This document shows, one piece after another, positions 42,410 through 53,470 of a DNA stretch of 64,000 nucleotides. Where the stretch lies: NCBI GenBank assembly GCA_905250075.1, contig CAJNOP010000200.1:211416-275415 (forward strand), read 5' to 3'. This DNA is from Rotaria sp. Silwood1. Its lineage: Eukaryota > Rotifera > Eurotatoria > Philodinida > Philodinidae. Both the position numbers and the translations under genes were made by a program. Positions within the stretch are counted from its first letter, which is position 1. Every line of letters starts with the position of its first letter. The notes under the pieces were generated by a model. It did not search any database and was not told where the DNA came from. It worked only from the letters and a program-made list of their open reading frames with translations.

Positions 42410-43663
42410 ATATAAACTTTTCGTTAGAATGTTTCTTATTTCTAAAATGTATTTTTTCTAAGGATTCTATCAATAGATTATATTTTTCTCATTTTTCTTC
42501 TCAGGAAACAATCTAAATATTGTTTCGATAAACTTCTTCTAACGAAGTACTTGTGTTCAACTTTGATAAATGATGATTTGGTTGTAAGTCAGTTTGTAAT
42601 TTCATTTATAATCAAATTATTCAAAATTTGATGTAATTAAATCTTAATCTTCAATAGTATACTAATTTTTAACTTTTTTCAGTATGAATCTTCTATATAC
42701 TCACATTTCGTAACCTTTATTATTGTACATAAGTCTTCAAAACATCAAGTAGATAGAAGATAATACCAACCGTATACGGACTTGGAAAAACCAAGAACAA
42801 AAAATTTTGAAAATTTTGAGTTGAGAAAAGGAACAAAGTTCTCTAATTACAGCGTTTCCTAGAATTAAAAAGAACGATGATGCAAGAAAATAAGATTTTC
42901 CTATATGAGTTTTCTTCTCTTTAAGCAGTGAATCAGGTAACTATCCGTTCATCTTATTTGCATATGTTATTAAAGAAAAACGACTGCATAGAAAAACAAA
43001 ATGGTAAGCATATGTTTCTAGTAGTCTTTCTCAGGTGCACTATACTAAGATCTGCTCTTTGTTTTCTTTTACAACGACAGAAGGAAAAGTAAAATAACAC
43101 TTAGATGAATGAATCCCTCTTTCGACTGAATACGTCATTCGCCCATTCATCTCAGTTTACTATTTAGAGAAGTATTTTTCACACGTCAGAACTGATTTTG
43201 AAGTTTCTCTCATGTGATCTTGAGTCAATCATTAACGTCTATAATGAACACTCTTTCAGCTCATCGAAACATCAGTGAACATGTGATACTGTTTCATTTT
43301 AAATTGATGAACAAGATGTAATAACAGTCGAAAAATCATTTCAATTAGGCAATATTATTCAAAAAATAGTTTCATCATTAAATCCTGCTCTACTATTTTC
43401 TCAATTATATACACATGCTGTCTTGACTGAACTGAACAAGTATTTTAACTTTTCTCTCAATAATAACGATTAGATTCAATAATATCAGCTGAGTATCATT
43501 GATATATTCTTAATATGTCACATCTCTTACATACAAGTTTCTCTAATTTTGATTAAAAAACCAACAATGATGTATTAGTCATATACTTTTCTCATTTATC
43601 CTTGTCACCTCTTTTTTAATTATAAATGTAAATAACATACGAAAAGATTAGTTTATTAAAATA
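42410..43663. other. Gene-free stretch
   Basis: AT-rich sequence with no coding exon and no repeat that I can define. Confidence 0.45.
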
Positions 43664-44611
43664 CTGTGCACCTCAATTGGTCCCCCCCCCTTGATATTTT
43701 TGTGTTTTTATTGCTATACTTCTTTTATTTATTAACCTACTATATATAGGAAGAAAGCCCGGAACGCGCTGCATCTTTTGGTATATTTACATTAAACATC
43801 AAATACAATTTAAAGATGTATTAGAAAAAAAGTGACATTTTTTTTTACTACACGGTGTCCACAATGTTGTAACAGTTTTTATTTCGCGTATATCTCGGCT
43901 TTGATAAATGATAATATCTTGAATTTTTTTCCAGAAGATGCGCCGTGAAAAGTTCTACAAAAGCTGTATGATCGAATTCCTTTTTTGCCTGTTCTGATGG
44001 TTTTCTTATACTCGAATTGAACAACTTACATGGCAGTGTCACTTTCCATCATATAGAAAATATTTTGAGGACTTTTCTGATTCGCTATAGGATTTTGTCT
44101 ATACAAGTTTTGCAGAGCTTTCGACGGCACATCTTTCAAAAACAAATTCAATATTCCATCGTTTTCTCAAATCAAGATATATGCAAAATGAAAAGTCTTT
44201 CAAACATTTTCAATATAATGGACAGTGACAATGTCATGTAGGTTTTTCATTTTGAGTATAAGAAAAACCATTGGAACAGGCAAAAAGGAATTTGATCATA
44301 CAGCTTTTGTAGAGCTTTTCACGGCGCATCTTCTGGAAAAAAATTCAAGATATTATCATTTATCAAAGCCGAGATATACGCGAAATAAAAACTGTTACAA
44401 CATTGTGGACACCATGTAGTAAAAAAAACTGTCACTGTTTTTCTAATACATCTGTTACATTTTAAATTGCATTTGATGTTTAATGTAAATATACGGAAAG
44501 ATGCAGCACGTGCCGGGCTTTCTTCCTATATGTAGTAGGTTACTACATAAAAGAAGTATGGCAATAAAAACACAAAAATATCAAGGGGAGAAAACCAATT
44601 GAGGTGCACAG
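43664..44611. mobile_element. Palindromic TA-flanked MITE, 948 bp, perfect 18-bp terminal repeats
   Basis: Terminal inverted repeats CTGTGCACCTCAATTGGT are perfect at both ends, with TA immediately outside each, as for Tc1/mariner-type insertions. The arms are long: the reading on the minus strand at 43848-44042 and that on the plus strand at 44225-44419 give the same peptide (KKEFDHTAFVELFTAHL...) because they are arm copies, not genes. The centre is near 44135. The left end carries a run of nine or ten C after the terminal repeat. No transposase. Confidence 0.9.
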
Positions 44612-44772
44612 TATCTTAAATTTTATTTCAATTTCAATAATTGTGCTTGATTAATATCTCCATGTTTTAAACTACATTTCAAAAAATATAAAATTAATTA
44701 AAGAAAAATAAAATAAAGATGTTTCTTTATTGTTTTATGCATGAATCAAGAATAAAAAAGACAAGGAGTGAA

Positions 44773-47700
44773 CTACCAAACAACACATTTTTTCACTCGA
44801 CTACTTCCTTGACCTGGTTTACAACCAAATACTCGATCAAACTCATCAAAATTTGATACAGGACCAGTTATTCTAAAATGACATTGAATAATAGTTTCTT
44901 TAAGAAGGCAACAATAAGCAAAAAATTTACCGAAATGGTCCAAGTGAGTGAACATCATTTAAAATTCGATTGCGTATGTATGTATCGGTCATTTTAATAC
45001 ACCATGTATTGGCAAAATTGATAAAAAACAATTGTTCAGCCGAATATTTTGTTAGGCCTGGTAATTTTTTGTCAGTATATGCATTTGATTTAGCCCAGTT
45101 TTGATACGCCTATCAAAGAGAAAATTTATCAAAAATAAAAACTAGTTAATTAGACGGTATTAAATTTGTTTCTGAGTGAGATCATATTTTAGTTTTTAAA
45201 TGAAATAATTTACTCACATAAAAAGCAGCTTTAAGTCCTCCATTGTCAGCAATATCTTCACCTTGTGTTAGATTACCATTACTCTATACAATAAGATAAT
45301 AATAAAAGTAAATATGAATTCAAAATAATAGAGACTTTCATATTAATTTGTGGTGCGGTAAAGTTACTATACTGTTCTATAATACATTGTTTACGGTCAT
45401 TGAATTTTTCAATTGTTTGATCAGTCCACCAAGGAATTCGATTTCCATCTTTATCAAATTGACGACCAGTATCATCAAACCCATGTGTTATTTCATGTCC
45501 AATAACCATTCCAATACCTTAATTAATTATGTCTATTTATTCTATGAATATTGACTAATACATACCACCATAGTTAAGATATCTCAAAAGAATAAAAGAA
45601 TATATATTTATATATGGGTATTAATTAGTTGTTGTTTTTTTTTACTTTGGAGCATCTTTATCAAAGAATGGCATTTGAAGAATACCAGCCGGAAAAGCTT
45701 AATAGGACAATCACTGTTAATCAATAATAAAAGTTTATACATACTAATTTGATTTAGAGATGGTTCATAAAATGCATTAACAACACTTGGTGGAAGACTA
45801 CCCCATGCTTTTCGATCAATAGGCTTTCGAAGAAATTGAAAGTTTTCTATAGATTTTATTTGAAGCATTTTGAAAACATTATAAATATGAGATGAATTGA
45901 AAACATACTAAATAGTTAACAAATTCTTATATATAAAATAATGATAATAAAGTACACAGCAAAAAAAAAAGAACTATTATATTCAAAAAATTATATCAAA
46001 ATTATTTTAAATCTCACCGCAGCATAATCATTTTCTAGTTTAGTGTCATTACTACTTGCTAAATAATCTGGATAACCAATTTGTTTACCCATGGATTTAG
46101 CCTAAAATATGATTTGTCGTATTTTTTTTCTTTTGTTAATATATAAAATATTAATCAATATTTACTTTTCCAATTGCTTGAACTTTTGATGTATTGTCCA
46201 TCCATGAAGATTGATCAACTATATTAATAAATGAATTTCGAATATTTCCAATCATTTCTAATGACTATATTCACAAAATAAGAATATAAGATTTAAATGT
46301 ATTCATATTAGTACCTCATTTCGAGCATTTTCATCAAAATATTTTTTAATATAAAGTTTCGAAACTACAAAACCCATATTATCATTAACATAAGCACCAC
46401 ATTTTATTGTTCTTGGTCGTTCAGCATTAGTGCCATCAAAAACTCTATCAAATTGTTCTTTAATACTTCGAATAGATCTCGGCATATTATCAGCTTGATC
46501 CATTATAAAACGCCATATAAAATAATTTTGTAAAATACGTGGTGAAGTTGAATTAATTATAGATGAAGCATTTGTCAAAAAATCTATTTCACTTACTGAT
46601 ACAGGATCCTTATCATTCAGAGTTACATTACCAAATATATATGCATCGCGTAGATAAGTCATGAAATTAAACTGTTCAAAAATAAATAAATAAAAACAAA
46701 AAAAACAATATTGACGATTTACACTTGTATTCAATGTACGAGAAAGATTAGAAATTGTTGTTTGAACTGTTTCATTATGTCGAGCTTGTTGTTCATCAAT
46801 AGTCCAATAATACTATTTAATAAAAAGATGAAATACAATACTCATATATAGTATTATAAGTTCTTACTTTTGAAATATTCTTTTCAAAATTGAATATATC
46901 TTTGACATCTTGATCGATCATTGAAGTATCATTAGCCAATACTTCAGCTAACTTAAACATGAATTGTCGATAAGCAATAGTAATATTTGTTTCATTTTCA
47001 TAATATTGACGTTGTGGTAATCCAAGTGAACCTTGACCAACCTAAAAATAATATCATATTTACAATACATTAATATTGAAATAATCTTATTTGATTAAAA
47101 AAATCGATCGAACTTACTAAAATATTTGTTGCTGAAGAATTTTTCTCATCAACATCACTATAGATTTGAAAAATCATATTATAACTGTATTGACGAAGAT
47201 TAAGTAATAGATTTGTTAAATTAAATATTGAACTATTCCATGATAAACCTTGTAATATAGGCCAACCACCAAATTTTTTATTTATTAATGATAAGACTGG
47301 ATCAATTCCTTCTATTTCAATTTTTGTTTCATCAATACATGAACTATATAATACACGAGCATTAGTAACAGATTGAAGTTTATTGATTTCATCCGTCGGC
47401 GTTGTTGATAGTAAATCTATATAAAAATAACAAATATATTAGAGAAAAACGAACTTCATTGGAACTTACCAACAATATTGTAGTTAAGTTTTTCTCTGAG
47501 AATATGAAATATATTTTGTGCATTCGCTATAAATAATTTCAGAATGATTATATTCAAAAAAAATCCTGTTAGTGCAATCAAGATGTTGTCAGATTCCACT
47601 AGGTTTGAACTTGTAAAATTTTCAAATGTGCAACTTCACTCATGGCATTGTCAGAACTCAAGTAACTCGAGTAACTGAAGCAATTCTAACATAAGAATTC

Positions 47701-48463
47701 AAGAGCTTGTTTAAATTTAGATAATGAATAAACTTCAGTACTTCAAAAGGTTATTAACATCATCACGCTCTGCTTACCTACGAATTTTAAACAACAGTTG
47801 TAGTGTCCTACAGCCAGAAATGCTAGGAAAGATGAGAAATGTATGCTATAGTCTTTTGTTTAGGGTATTTAAATATATGTATGACTGTGAGTATAGAGAA
47901 AATTGCAACCTAAAATTACATTCTCACAACAGAACTCATAACTATACCCATACGTAGACGAATTCACACCGTAATTTACCATCGTCAGGTATTCTATTAT
48001 TTTTAATCCATGTTCCACAAGCAAATTGATAAAAATTCTCGCATGGTTCAATCGATTGATCAAGACTATCGATTATATAATCAGCTATTATAGAAAAATA
48101 ATATTTCTTTGTTATTTCATCAAATTAATATTCACCTGCTTTGATACAATATGGACTCAAACATAAATCATTATTAACTAAAATAAAATTAAATGTTTCG
48201 ATATAAACATTTCTCTAAATCAATACCATCTGTGGTTTTCTTAGTTTTTTCACGAGCAAAGAGTACAGCTAATACAATCGTAGCAATAATAAAAATAACA
48301 AGAAGAATACTAAATAATATAAATAGTATTTTTGTACGTGATTCAAATAGCATTGTTCCTCTATAAATAAAAATTTCTTCTTTTTTTTTTCATTATATTA
48401 GTGCCTCAAAAAAAATTTATACTTGAACCATTCTGATGTTCCAGCACTTGATCGATCTGCCAT
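44773..48463 (-). CDS. MME: Neprilysin-type zinc metallopeptidase (M13)
   Basis: Eighteen exons: 48463-48423, 48360-48227, 48177-48136, 48084-47980, 47526-47470, 47416-47118, 47041-46868, 46812-46723, 46671-46315, 46264-46166, 46101-46018, 45907-45745, 45697-45646, 45582-45566, 45517-45336, 45283-45218, 45109-44931 and 44872-44773; 746 residues (human neprilysin is 750). It is a type II membrane ectopeptidase that degrades signalling peptides. The cytosolic tail is about 20 residues, then one TM ([20 protein letters not shown]-like), CSPYC-type cysteines and [15 protein letters not shown]. The catalytic domain has [11 protein letters not shown], zinc motif HEITH, GEDIAD (GENIAD in human), the transition-state His in VHSLGPFR, and the C-terminal CVVW (CRVW). 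All zinc ligands are present. Exon 14 is only 17 nt. Intron 4 (about 450 bp) holds an unused open frame; the others are mostly about 45-135 bp. Confidence 0.93.
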
Positions 48464-48704
48464 TAAGTAATATTTTTTATCAGAACACTCTACAATTGTT
48501 TGAGTCAACTTAAGAAAGGTTAAATATTTTTCTTTGGTATATGGTATATTTTTTTATACGATTTATGTCAAATAATTCCTTGTGATATATATAAATCTCT
48601 ATTGGCATTTATCGATACATAACTCTCTAATATGAATTGATCTCTCAGTAGATTGATTTAAATCAATAATAACTGTTCTAAAATTTTACAACTGACAAAC
48701 AACA

Positions 48705-48785
48705 TTGAGTGATTCAGTAGTTAGAGTAATGATTGCTCAATTTATATATCTAAGGTTCAAATCATTATTTCTTATTGTTACCCAG
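48705..48785 (+). repeat. tRNA-like relic
   Basis: Contains AGTAGTTAGAGTAATGATTG (D-arm/A-box-like) and, 35 bp on, AAGGTTCAAATC (B-box-like) with tRNA-like spacing. No closing acceptor stem. Probably a decayed tRNA or tRNA-derived SINE head. Confidence 0.3.
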
Positions 48786-49412
48786 CAATTTGTTTTGATT
48801 AATATGTCAGAAAAAAGACTTGTTACGATCTCTACTAAAATTCCTGCCATATAAAACCGGATCTATTCTACATATATTATTCTTTCAGTTGGTCTATTAT
48901 AAAGAAAAAAACATCTAGACCTTCAAGCATTAGTAAATTTCGAAATAGAAATAGATAATGGAATTTATTTTGGACATCTCGAAAAACTAAGCTCTGAAAT
49001 TTGTTGTAGGCGTACACGGACTAAAATATTGAAATATCAAAATATTCAGTCTATTGGGACTATCATGACTAAGTGAGTATGTTATTCAACACTTATCCAC
49101 AAGATACTGTTTTCAAACCTAGGTATCACTAACCATGGAATAACTCTAGACAAGTCACTGACGACTGTACATCTCGGATTATTTGTTCAATAACATACTG
49201 ACTAAGTTGTAACAAACACTTACTCTTGCCACTACTATGTAGTTGAGCGCAAAAACTCTGAGTCAAACTATCCTTTTGCCCAGAGCTACAACTAGTAATA
49301 GTTGTAGCAAAAATATCACACTACTCAATTTATCACTAGACAGCAGTCGATACTTCTAGGTAGCCAAAAGGTAGTGGTATTCTTTTTCATTATTAGAATC
49401 TATGTCATGTTG

Positions 49413-49703
49413 TCACACTGTAAAACTGCACGAGTTTTAATTTTTGTTTTTTTCGGCATGGTTGAATAGAGCTCGATGTGCATGCATACGAAAACACAAT
49501 ATCATACAGACAAAATCAATATTACGAATAAATGCAAGATACTATCATGATTGGATACAAGAGTAAGAAACACCAAATTCTGTGTGTTATTAAATATCGT
49601 TTGAATATGTATAATAATTTGTTTTCATACGTAACTCATTGAGGTTTATTCAACCATAACGAAAAAATAAAAATAAATAAATAGTGTTGCAATTTTACAG
49701 TGT
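49413..49703. mobile_element. Short MITE with TCACACTGTAAAA terminal repeats
   Basis: The left end TCACACTGTAAAACTGCA pairs with the right end TGCAATTTTACAGTGTGA, with one mismatch in 18. The arms remain similar inward: TTCGGCATGGTTGAATAGA on the left against TTCGTTATGGTTGAATAAA from the right. Total about 290 bp with no coding capacity. No convincing target-site duplication was found, so the superfamily is open. Confidence 0.7.
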
Positions 49704-50477
49704 GAGCCTATAACATCGACCGTAAATATCTTGAAATTCGAATATATCAGTTCGTGCACACTATCAACTATTCATATTTCAAATTAATTAGTTTGAAAGT
49801 GAAATTATTCATTTGACAGGAATATTATTAATTTTCTTAATGGGCAGTACACAACATTCCATAGTCAGGTTTCAAATTCAATTACAAATCGTTAGAATTT
49901 TAAATCTAAACAGAATTGCAAAAGTAGATCACTCATCATAATGTAACTCTCCAACATTGTACTTACTATTAAATCTCGCATCGTTCCGACGATAAATGCT
50001 CAATATAACTGATTGATATTTTCTTACAGAATTTCAAAACTCACTGGAAAAAGTCTTAGGAAATTTATCGCTTTTAAATTCTTAAGTTTTGTCATTAGTA
50101 TGTCTGTACTTTTATTCAAATCACCATTGATCATACATAGTTCTTTTACCACGTTGCACAAAATTAGAACAACGCTGATACGTTTATTTTTCACTACTCT
50201 TTCTCAGTATCAAATATTTCATATAATATCATTAGAAGTTGCACAACAAAAAAAAAAGTTTTGTATATAAAAAGAAAACAGTAAATAATTTGCACAAGTG
50301 AAAAGAAAAGAAGCAAATATAAAATGAACGTCATGAGTAATACAAAACACAGAAGAAAAAAGAAAAAAGGAGAAATTTGTCATCAAAGAAGATCATTTTG
50401 ATGGAATGTATAAGAATAAGAATACAAATGTACAAAAGAGATTCAATCAAAAAAAAAAAAAATGAAAGCTAAAAATA

Positions 50478-51666
50478 TTATTCAACAATAAGTTCAAAAT
50501 GAACACTACCACGTTTAAATTCTAAACTATCATTATGATCAATATTTCTTGCATAAGCTCGACATTCAACATTAATTAAAATATTTGTTTCAATTTTTTT
50601 AAAATGAACAAAAACTAATGGACTTCGATAACCATCTTGATTAACAAATGGAAAAAAATTTCGATGAAATCCACCTATTTTAGTTGTATTCATTTGTGAA
50701 AAATATTCTATTTCATATATAAAATCTCTATCAACATCATTTTCACCATTACATTCAACTAATATATAATCAGAAAATTCACTTTCCCATATAGCTATAG
50801 AAATTAAAAAGAATATATTTTATTGAAAATAATATTCTAATATTAATTTAACCTTTAAATTGTTCAGGTACTTCAGCAGCATTTTGATATGTAATTGGTT
50901 CCCAATCATAAATTTTATTAAGTTTTAAAAGAACACATGGACGACCAAAATTATATTCAAAATTTCTTTGTGTAACACATGGTGTTTGACGATTTCGAAA
51001 CATATTTATATCAAAACGACATGATTTACCATCATAAAATTGTGGACGAAGTTTATCTATTGAAACACCATTACAATCAATTGCTCGTTGATATCGAACA
51101 TCAGCTTCAGTATAATAAGCTAAAAATTCATCTAATTGTTGTTTATATTCACCCCAACCATAACGATAACCAAATGTATCACGATGTGATGAACGATATT
51201 TTATTAAAGTTTTTTGAACACTTATTTGAGGACGAAAACCAAGACCTTAATATATTAATATATTATTTTATTTTATTTTACAAGAAAAATGTCTTTATTG
51301 TTCTATATTACCAGGATTTGGTCGAGATGTATCTAAAGCAATAGCACTTGAATTTCCTCTATATGGTGGTATACGTTTATCAACAATAGCCATAAAAATT
51401 CCAACAAATGATGCAAATACACCAGCCATAAACATACACCATACAAAATAGTAAAGAGCTATTTTAGCCCATGATAAACCATCTCTTCCACAAACTTCTC
51501 GATATTTTGGATTATAAAACCAAACACGACAATTATGCCATTGTTCATCCCATGTTAATTCATCATCTTTAACAATGATTTCTTCTTTAGTTAATGCCGA
51601 TTTATCTGACGTTGAAAATGGATAAGATTTTACAGATGCTGACATATATGTTGAATCAGCTGCCAT
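50478..51666 (-). CDS. ATP1B: Na+/K+-ATPase beta subunit
   Basis: Three exons, 51666-51312, 51245-50853 and 50794-50478; 354 residues. It is the glycosylated partner that folds, stabilises and delivers the Na+/K+ pump to the plasma membrane. A cytosolic N-terminus with a conserved WFYNP-like segment (CRVWFYNPKYREVCGR) is followed by one TM segment (about residues 72-95, WCMFMAGVFASFVGIFMAIV), then FRPQI. The ectodomain has paired cysteines (IDCNG...KSCRFD), the family hallmark GRPCVLLKLNKIYDWEP, PFVNQDGYRSPLVFVHF and an ending with NVECRAYARNI...GSVHFELIVE. The third conserved Cys pair (VECNGEN / VECRAY) is present. Introns are 66 and 58 bp. It looks intact and single-start, with the ATG shortly ahead of the acidic N-terminal segment. 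Confidence 0.95.
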
Positions 51667-52784
51667 GTTTTAGATTCAACGAATTATTTGATTGAACAAA
51701 TGTCAAAAATAAGAAATAGATCGATTTAATACTTCACTTTAATCAACAACACCATAATGATAGTCACAAGAACTCGAAAATTCAATCACTAAATTATATG
51801 ATAGAGGTCACTAATAAACATCATTTATAGAAAAAGATAAATTAAAATCGTGGGGTAAGAAAATTTACTATTACGTGACCATTTACTGTGTAATAGAAAT
51901 TCATGAACTGCATTCTTTCATTACAGAATGGGTGTTGAAGAAAAAATCACAATCCTTTATCAAATTTCAACAAAAGTTTTAGAGTCGACGAATCCAAATC
52001 CGTAGTCGATTTCTTGAAATTGTATACTTAATAAGTTTTTTTTCGTTAAAGAAAAGATTTTCCAGAAAGTAACGATTTTTTTTGTATAAAGCTTAATCAA
52101 AGGTTTTCAAGATCGAGAAATCAAGTATACAATTTTCATAAAACCGATAACAGATTTAATCCATCGACTGCGAAAACATCAGAATAACTGAAACATATTA
52201 TTGAAATATATATCAATGGAACTAAAATCGTGACCATTGATTATGGCCTTTGACATGCCTCATTAATTAAAGAAATAAGAAAAGGAATCGACCGTGTACC
52301 GTACATATAGAATTCGAAAACTTGGTTCAATTGAAAATGAATTGTTCAATGGAAACCAAAGTTTCAAATGTTGAAATTACAAATGAAACGTGGTCGATTC
52401 TCAATTTGAATAAATCTCATTTGAAATTCGACTATTTGAACTATGCTTCACAAAAGTAGTTTCAATTGAATCAAATCTTCGAATACTAGATTACTAGAAG
52501 ACTGTTAAACACATTATGTTTTGCATTTATGATTTCATAAATCTAAATTAAGAATCATCGAAAGATAACTAGTTTTTATTTGAATTTAATGTTTCGTTGA
52601 AATATTCGAGTACAATTAATGGAACGAGATTTGCAATAATACAAATATTCTCTTTTTGAAATGTTTGTTGAATAGAAAAAAACTCTGAAAGAAATATTTA
52701 ATGTTTGATGTTTTTCTTCGTTTCAATAAGATCATACCGTTCAAAGATCAACTAATTAAAGTTGATTTGCCATGAAGTGATATT
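51667..52784. other. Gene-free stretch upstream of the beta subunit
   Basis: AT-rich; presumably contains the beta-subunit promoter near its left end. No other feature seen. Confidence 0.45.
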
Positions 52785-53470
52785 TCAGTAAGTGTCATTA
52801 GCGAAGTGACCACATGAAGCTCTGTTTTCGATTCTAGCATTACTACTTTGATCATTTTTGAAAATCGAATATATGTCATAAACCATTTGAACAAAGATAT
52901 AAAATGGAATTTGAAAATATGTCAGTGTACTATTAATGCTGTTAAGACCAGGTTGTGATAGATGAACTGCAATTATTTTCACAGGAAAATGAGTTAATAA
53001 TGGCGATGATATCTCAAACAATATTTGCCAATCACTTTCACTGAAATATCTATTGTGTGAATTGATGACTTTAAGATAGTACACATTTGGCATAATATGA
53101 AAGTATTCTACCAATTATTTCCATGTTACTTCAGTATATCTATTGATAAAGTGCAAGATGACAGTATCAAGTCTTGTTAAAGGGGGAAATATCGGCTATT
53201 GATTGAAAAATGATCGCAAACTTATTTATCACTTACACGTTCAAATATTTAAGGTGAGGTATACATCTGGATATACGCTGCGATTCGTTTCATTTACAAC
53301 CCTGTGCCACAATTGTCAAATGTTCAATATTGAACAAATTTAATTTCTGGAAATTTTATAGTGCTGCATACCATTGAAGGTTCTCCAAAAGGTCCACGAG
53401 TATTTCATTAGGAAGCAATTCAAGCTTCGATGCTGATATTGTGCATTGAGAAGAAAAAAACAGTAACAAA
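52785..53470 (-). pseudogene. Decayed F-box / LRR-like protein gene
   Basis: The minus strand reads an F-box start (ASKLELLPNEILVDLLENL, about 53440-53370). This is followed by a stop, then FNIEHLTIVAQGCK, a stop, IPHLKYLNV, then LTRLDTVILHFINRYTEVTW, a stop, and VEYFHIMPNVYYLKVINSH. The last open part extends to 52785. The F-box is about half its normal length and much of the LRR-like body is missing. Three in-frame stops plus internal deletion mean it is a pseudogene. The style matches large F-box families expanded in bdelloid-type genomes (inference). Confidence 0.6.

Larger units (their letters stand above)
48464..50477. other. Gene-free stretch with a MITE and a tRNA-like relic
   Basis: No gene found. 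The open frame at 50013-50270 is AT-rich noise. Two features are listed separately (48705-48785, 49413-49703). A small hairpin (CTACAACTA-TAGTTGTAG) lies near 49285. Confidence 0.5.

Noticed and set aside
43848-44419. Two frames giving nearly the same peptide as a duplicated gene
   Set aside because: They lie at mirror positions in the arms of a TA-flanked palindrome; the similarity is due to the inverted repeat.
47724-48063. Overlapping frames in neprilysin intron 4 as an extra gene
   Set aside because: The minus frame is exon 4 read on past its donor; the plus frame is its antisense and intron noise.
50013-50270. 85-codon frame upstream of the beta subunit
   Set aside because: Low-complexity, no motif.
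50979-51344. 121-codon plus-strand frame
   Set aside because: Antisense to exons 1 and 2 of the Na+/K+-ATPase beta subunit; His/Tyr/Asp-rich shadow.
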